From contig NC_135121.1 of assembly GCF_050908995.1 (NCBI RefSeq), positions 8,308,001-8,372,000 of the forward strand: a stretch of DNA of 64,000 bases, given 5' to 3'. A program made the position numbers and the translations under genes. The notes below the pieces were generated by a model. It made no database searches, was not told the origin of the DNA, and worked only from the letters and a program-made list of their open reading frames with translations. The stretch comes from Andrena cerasifolii (taxonomy: Eukaryota > Arthropoda > Insecta > Hymenoptera > Andrenidae). This document shows positions 61,492 to 64,000 of this stretch, in pieces; position 1 is the first letter of the stretch, and each line of letters begins with the position of its first letter.

Positions 61492-63448
61492 TCAGTCCAC
61501 TGGACTTTTCGCCCATTCTGGGGTTAAGAACCTCGACTCCTCGACCCTTAATACGATTTCAGAGTGGAGATAGAGTTGGAATCGACGTCGGAAGACCGCT
61601 CGTTGCGTGAGCTTAACAAGCTCCGTACCGACCATCGATTTCAGTGCTCATCGGATCGCGAATTCCTGCTGAATCTAAATGCCCTGGGAAAGCAGGACAA
61701 GTGAAAACAAAAGCAGAGCTTCCGGCGATTTGCCGTGACCGATTGGCCGCGACGTCATCGAGATTACGCCGGCTCGTTCTAAGATAGCTGTGTAATACGC
61801 GATATCCTGTTCCAATTACAAGCATCTGCCGGCTAAGCGCACGATTTCCTTCCAAGTGACCGCAGGGTAACGAACGCGCGGTGGAATAGGAGAGGGTGCT
61901 TGGAAACCAGCGACAAAGTCAAAATATGTCAATGGCCTGGCTGCGGTAGACCGCATAAACAGTTACGCCGGGTTCTAACCCCGAAGAAAAGAGGAGGGGT
62001 TGCTTTGAGTCATGCGAGGTGACGTGTCGACAAGGCCCGGCTGCACCACCGCGGTGTCATCGACCGTCTCGCTTAAAGAGGGAATAACAAGCGGTGGTTA
62101 TCTTTGAAATTGGAAAAAGTACCGCGTGCCCGGATGCGACGACTTCGCGAGCAGCCTCGTTCAGACGCTAGAAACTGGGGAACCGCAAATTGCGGTCTAA
62201 CTGATGGATGCAAATTGGAAGGACGAACCGGGGGACGTCCAATCAGTGGTCGAACTTTAAAATCCCGTACGAGCAGCGTACGCGTTCGTAGCCTTTTCCG
62301 CAGGAGTTTACTTCTTTCACTCGATCGATCTTGAGCAATCTTAATTTGACCTCGGCGCGCCTAAAGAGCGCTCCACTTTCCAGTTTCCCCGATCGCGACT
62401 CAACGGAACGAAACATTCAGAATCCCCTGCTTTGCTGTTTCTCACGGGCTCGTGGGGAGCTGCGCGAAAGGGGCACGTTGACAATGCAATTGAGCGTCAT
62501 TGACGAGGAGCCGGGAGAGAAGGCTTGGTCCTGGAGAAAATAGCTGGCGCCCGTACCCAGGGTGCATTAGCCTAATCTAATGACGCAAAGAACTAATAAG
62601 CGAGCCGGCTGAATCCGTTTCCCATTCAGGGATCCCTATCCTCTGTGTTCGCCTCGCTCCATCAAGGTCCTTTCCCGTTGCTCGCACTCCACCACCTTCG
62701 GGGAACCTCCACCCTCCGGGCTCGAGGATAACCTATCTGGTGCCCGTAGGGCTAATGCATCGCACAATAGATCAATTACATACATTAGTGGCTCCGCGGA
62801 TGGCTGAGAGTGTCTATAACCTTTCCCTCGGCCCCACGTCTTCCCCTGGCCCGCACTCGCTCTATCTCTTGTCCTGGCGGGGTATCGATATCTCAAGGTA
62901 GCATCGATGCGGAGGCACGGGCACGAACTTTAACTGGCCGTTCGCTCTATGGTGCGCGCGTAGGTTCACCGGACGTCTCCCGCGGTGCAATGAAGCTTTA
63001 TTATTGATACTCTTGCGAGACGCACGCCAGAGGTTCGAGGTTTAATGGTTTTCGATGGACAGTTGGTGGAAGAAGTATAGTGACGTACCTGGGTCACAAT
63101 CTAGCGGTGTCCGAAGCGATACCATGTATCGTTTTCGCCGCTGTGATTAGGGATCTTTTTGCGTTCGTCTCATTCACTGTAATATACAGACTGAGATTAG
63201 CTCCGCCGCCGGAAGAAACTAGCAAACGACTTTCACCTCGTTGCACTAATCACACGAATCATTAATTCGCGGGACCCTGTCGCCATCGAGCTCGAGGTTC
63301 CGTCGAGGACCGAAGAGTACATCGACCAGGGATCCAATCGCGTGAAATCCGTCCCCGGCGGTGACTCAATCGCGGAATTTATGTTCTGCAGGAAATTTCG
63401 CTGCCGAACGAACTGACCAGGGGATAATCTACGACGCGCAGGTAAACC
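61492..63448. other. upstream hth intron segment, no gene recognised
   Basis: GC-rich intron sequence. No exon, RNA gene or repeat pair recognised. Confidence 0.5.
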
Positions 63449-63524
63449 GTGAGCGCCATCGCCGCCGGCGCCGCTATCGCCAACGACAGCAGCGGCAGCC
63501 GAGAGTGGAAAAGAAGAAAGCAGG

Positions 63525-63589
63525 AGTACGACGACGACGATGACGACGGAGAGGAGGAGGACGAGGACGAGAGGACGAGAGGACGAGAA

Positions 63590-63622
<33 letters not shown>
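63525..63622. repeat. ACG/GAC trinucleotide repeat
   Basis: Two clusters of GAC/ACG triplets, interrupted by GAGGAGGACGAG and GAGGACGAGA units. It reads as poly-Asp on the plus strand and poly-Ser or poly-Val on the minus strand. No supported gene contains it. Confidence 0.9.
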
Positions 63623-63624
<2 letters not shown>

Positions 63625-64000
63625 GAGACGTCTCAAGCAAGGCGAAAGCAAGCAGCGAACGGTCGTGCGAGGGAATCGTAAGTTAAGGTGGGACGGCAAA
63701 GGAGGAAGGTTAGCCGGCGCAAACATAAAGTTCCAGACTTACGACGCGAGATCCCCGATAGCTCGTCCGCGGTGGGCATAAAAGCATTAAAAAGCGGCGA
63801 GGCAAAAACGCGAGTGCATATACACATAGTGGTCGCGTACGCGCGCCCCGTCTCTACACGTGGCCCCTGTGCGTCGCACTCGTGTGGGTGAGACCGCTTC
63901 TACAGGTATGTATCCGAGCTCGCGCGAGCACTCTGCCGCTGGCCTGTCTTATTCTTCTCTTCTTCCTCCGCTCCTTCCTCCTCTTCTTCTTCCATTTCTT
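63623..64000. other. window end, no gene recognised
   Basis: Ends in a pyrimidine-rich run (TTCTTCTCTTCTTCC type) from about 63950. Intron sequence of hth if the gene continues, as expected, beyond the window. Confidence 0.45.

Noticed and set aside
63449..63781. Acidic poly-Asp protein on the plus strand
   Set aside because: The acidic runs come from a trinucleotide repeat, and the frame has no recognised domain outside it.
24062..64000. Search for the upstream homeodomain exon (minus-strand reading ending in the NNW codon)
   Set aside because: No sequence with the expected homeodomain helices 1-2 was seen by eye, so it probably lies beyond the window; a tblastn search would decide.

Overview
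This is a eukaryotic window, almost certainly from an insect and probably a hymenopteran such as an ant or bee. The evidence is the gene content, the mix of CpG-rich and AT-rich blocks, and the DNA-transposon families present. No operons, rRNA, tRNA or CRISPR arrays are visible. The only host gene I can support is homothorax (hth), the insect Meis-class TALE homeobox gene, on the minus strand. Two of its exons are readable. One (24003-24061) finishes the homeodomain, and the last exon (1603-1748) encodes the canonical Met/His/Tyr-rich C-terminus and stop. Their splice phases fit exactly across a 22.25-kb intron. If the donor at 24001-24002 is not used, the frame stays open for another 51 codons and ends at 23845, which predicts an alternative Hth C-terminus with its own 3' end.

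Layout, left to right: 1-1602 lies downstream of the canonical stop and may hold 3' UTR; it is invaded by a Tc1-like element. 1603-1748 is the canonical terminal exon. 1749-24002 is the intron, carrying several nonautonomous transposons: a TTAA-type MITE, a TIR element with an internal ~198-bp tandem repeat, and two large near-palindromic elements. 23845-24061 is the homeodomain-end exon plus its read-through extension. From 24062 to the window end I see only the upstream hth intron, about 40 kb long. The exon encoding the first three quarters of the homeodomain was not found and should lie beyond 64000.

The upstream intron holds a PIF/Harbinger-like fragment, a hAT element with a perfect 8-bp target duplication and a broken BED-finger coding region, and two pogo/Tc1-superfamily elements with remnants of a Cys/His-rich transposase C-terminus, one nested in another element. 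It also holds more copies of the TTAA and palindromic families, and simple repeats. Many open frames occur in the GC-rich parts, often on both strands at once. Apart from transposase remnants and hth I could not assign any of them, and I treat them as chance frames, flagging one 363-codon frame as unusually long.
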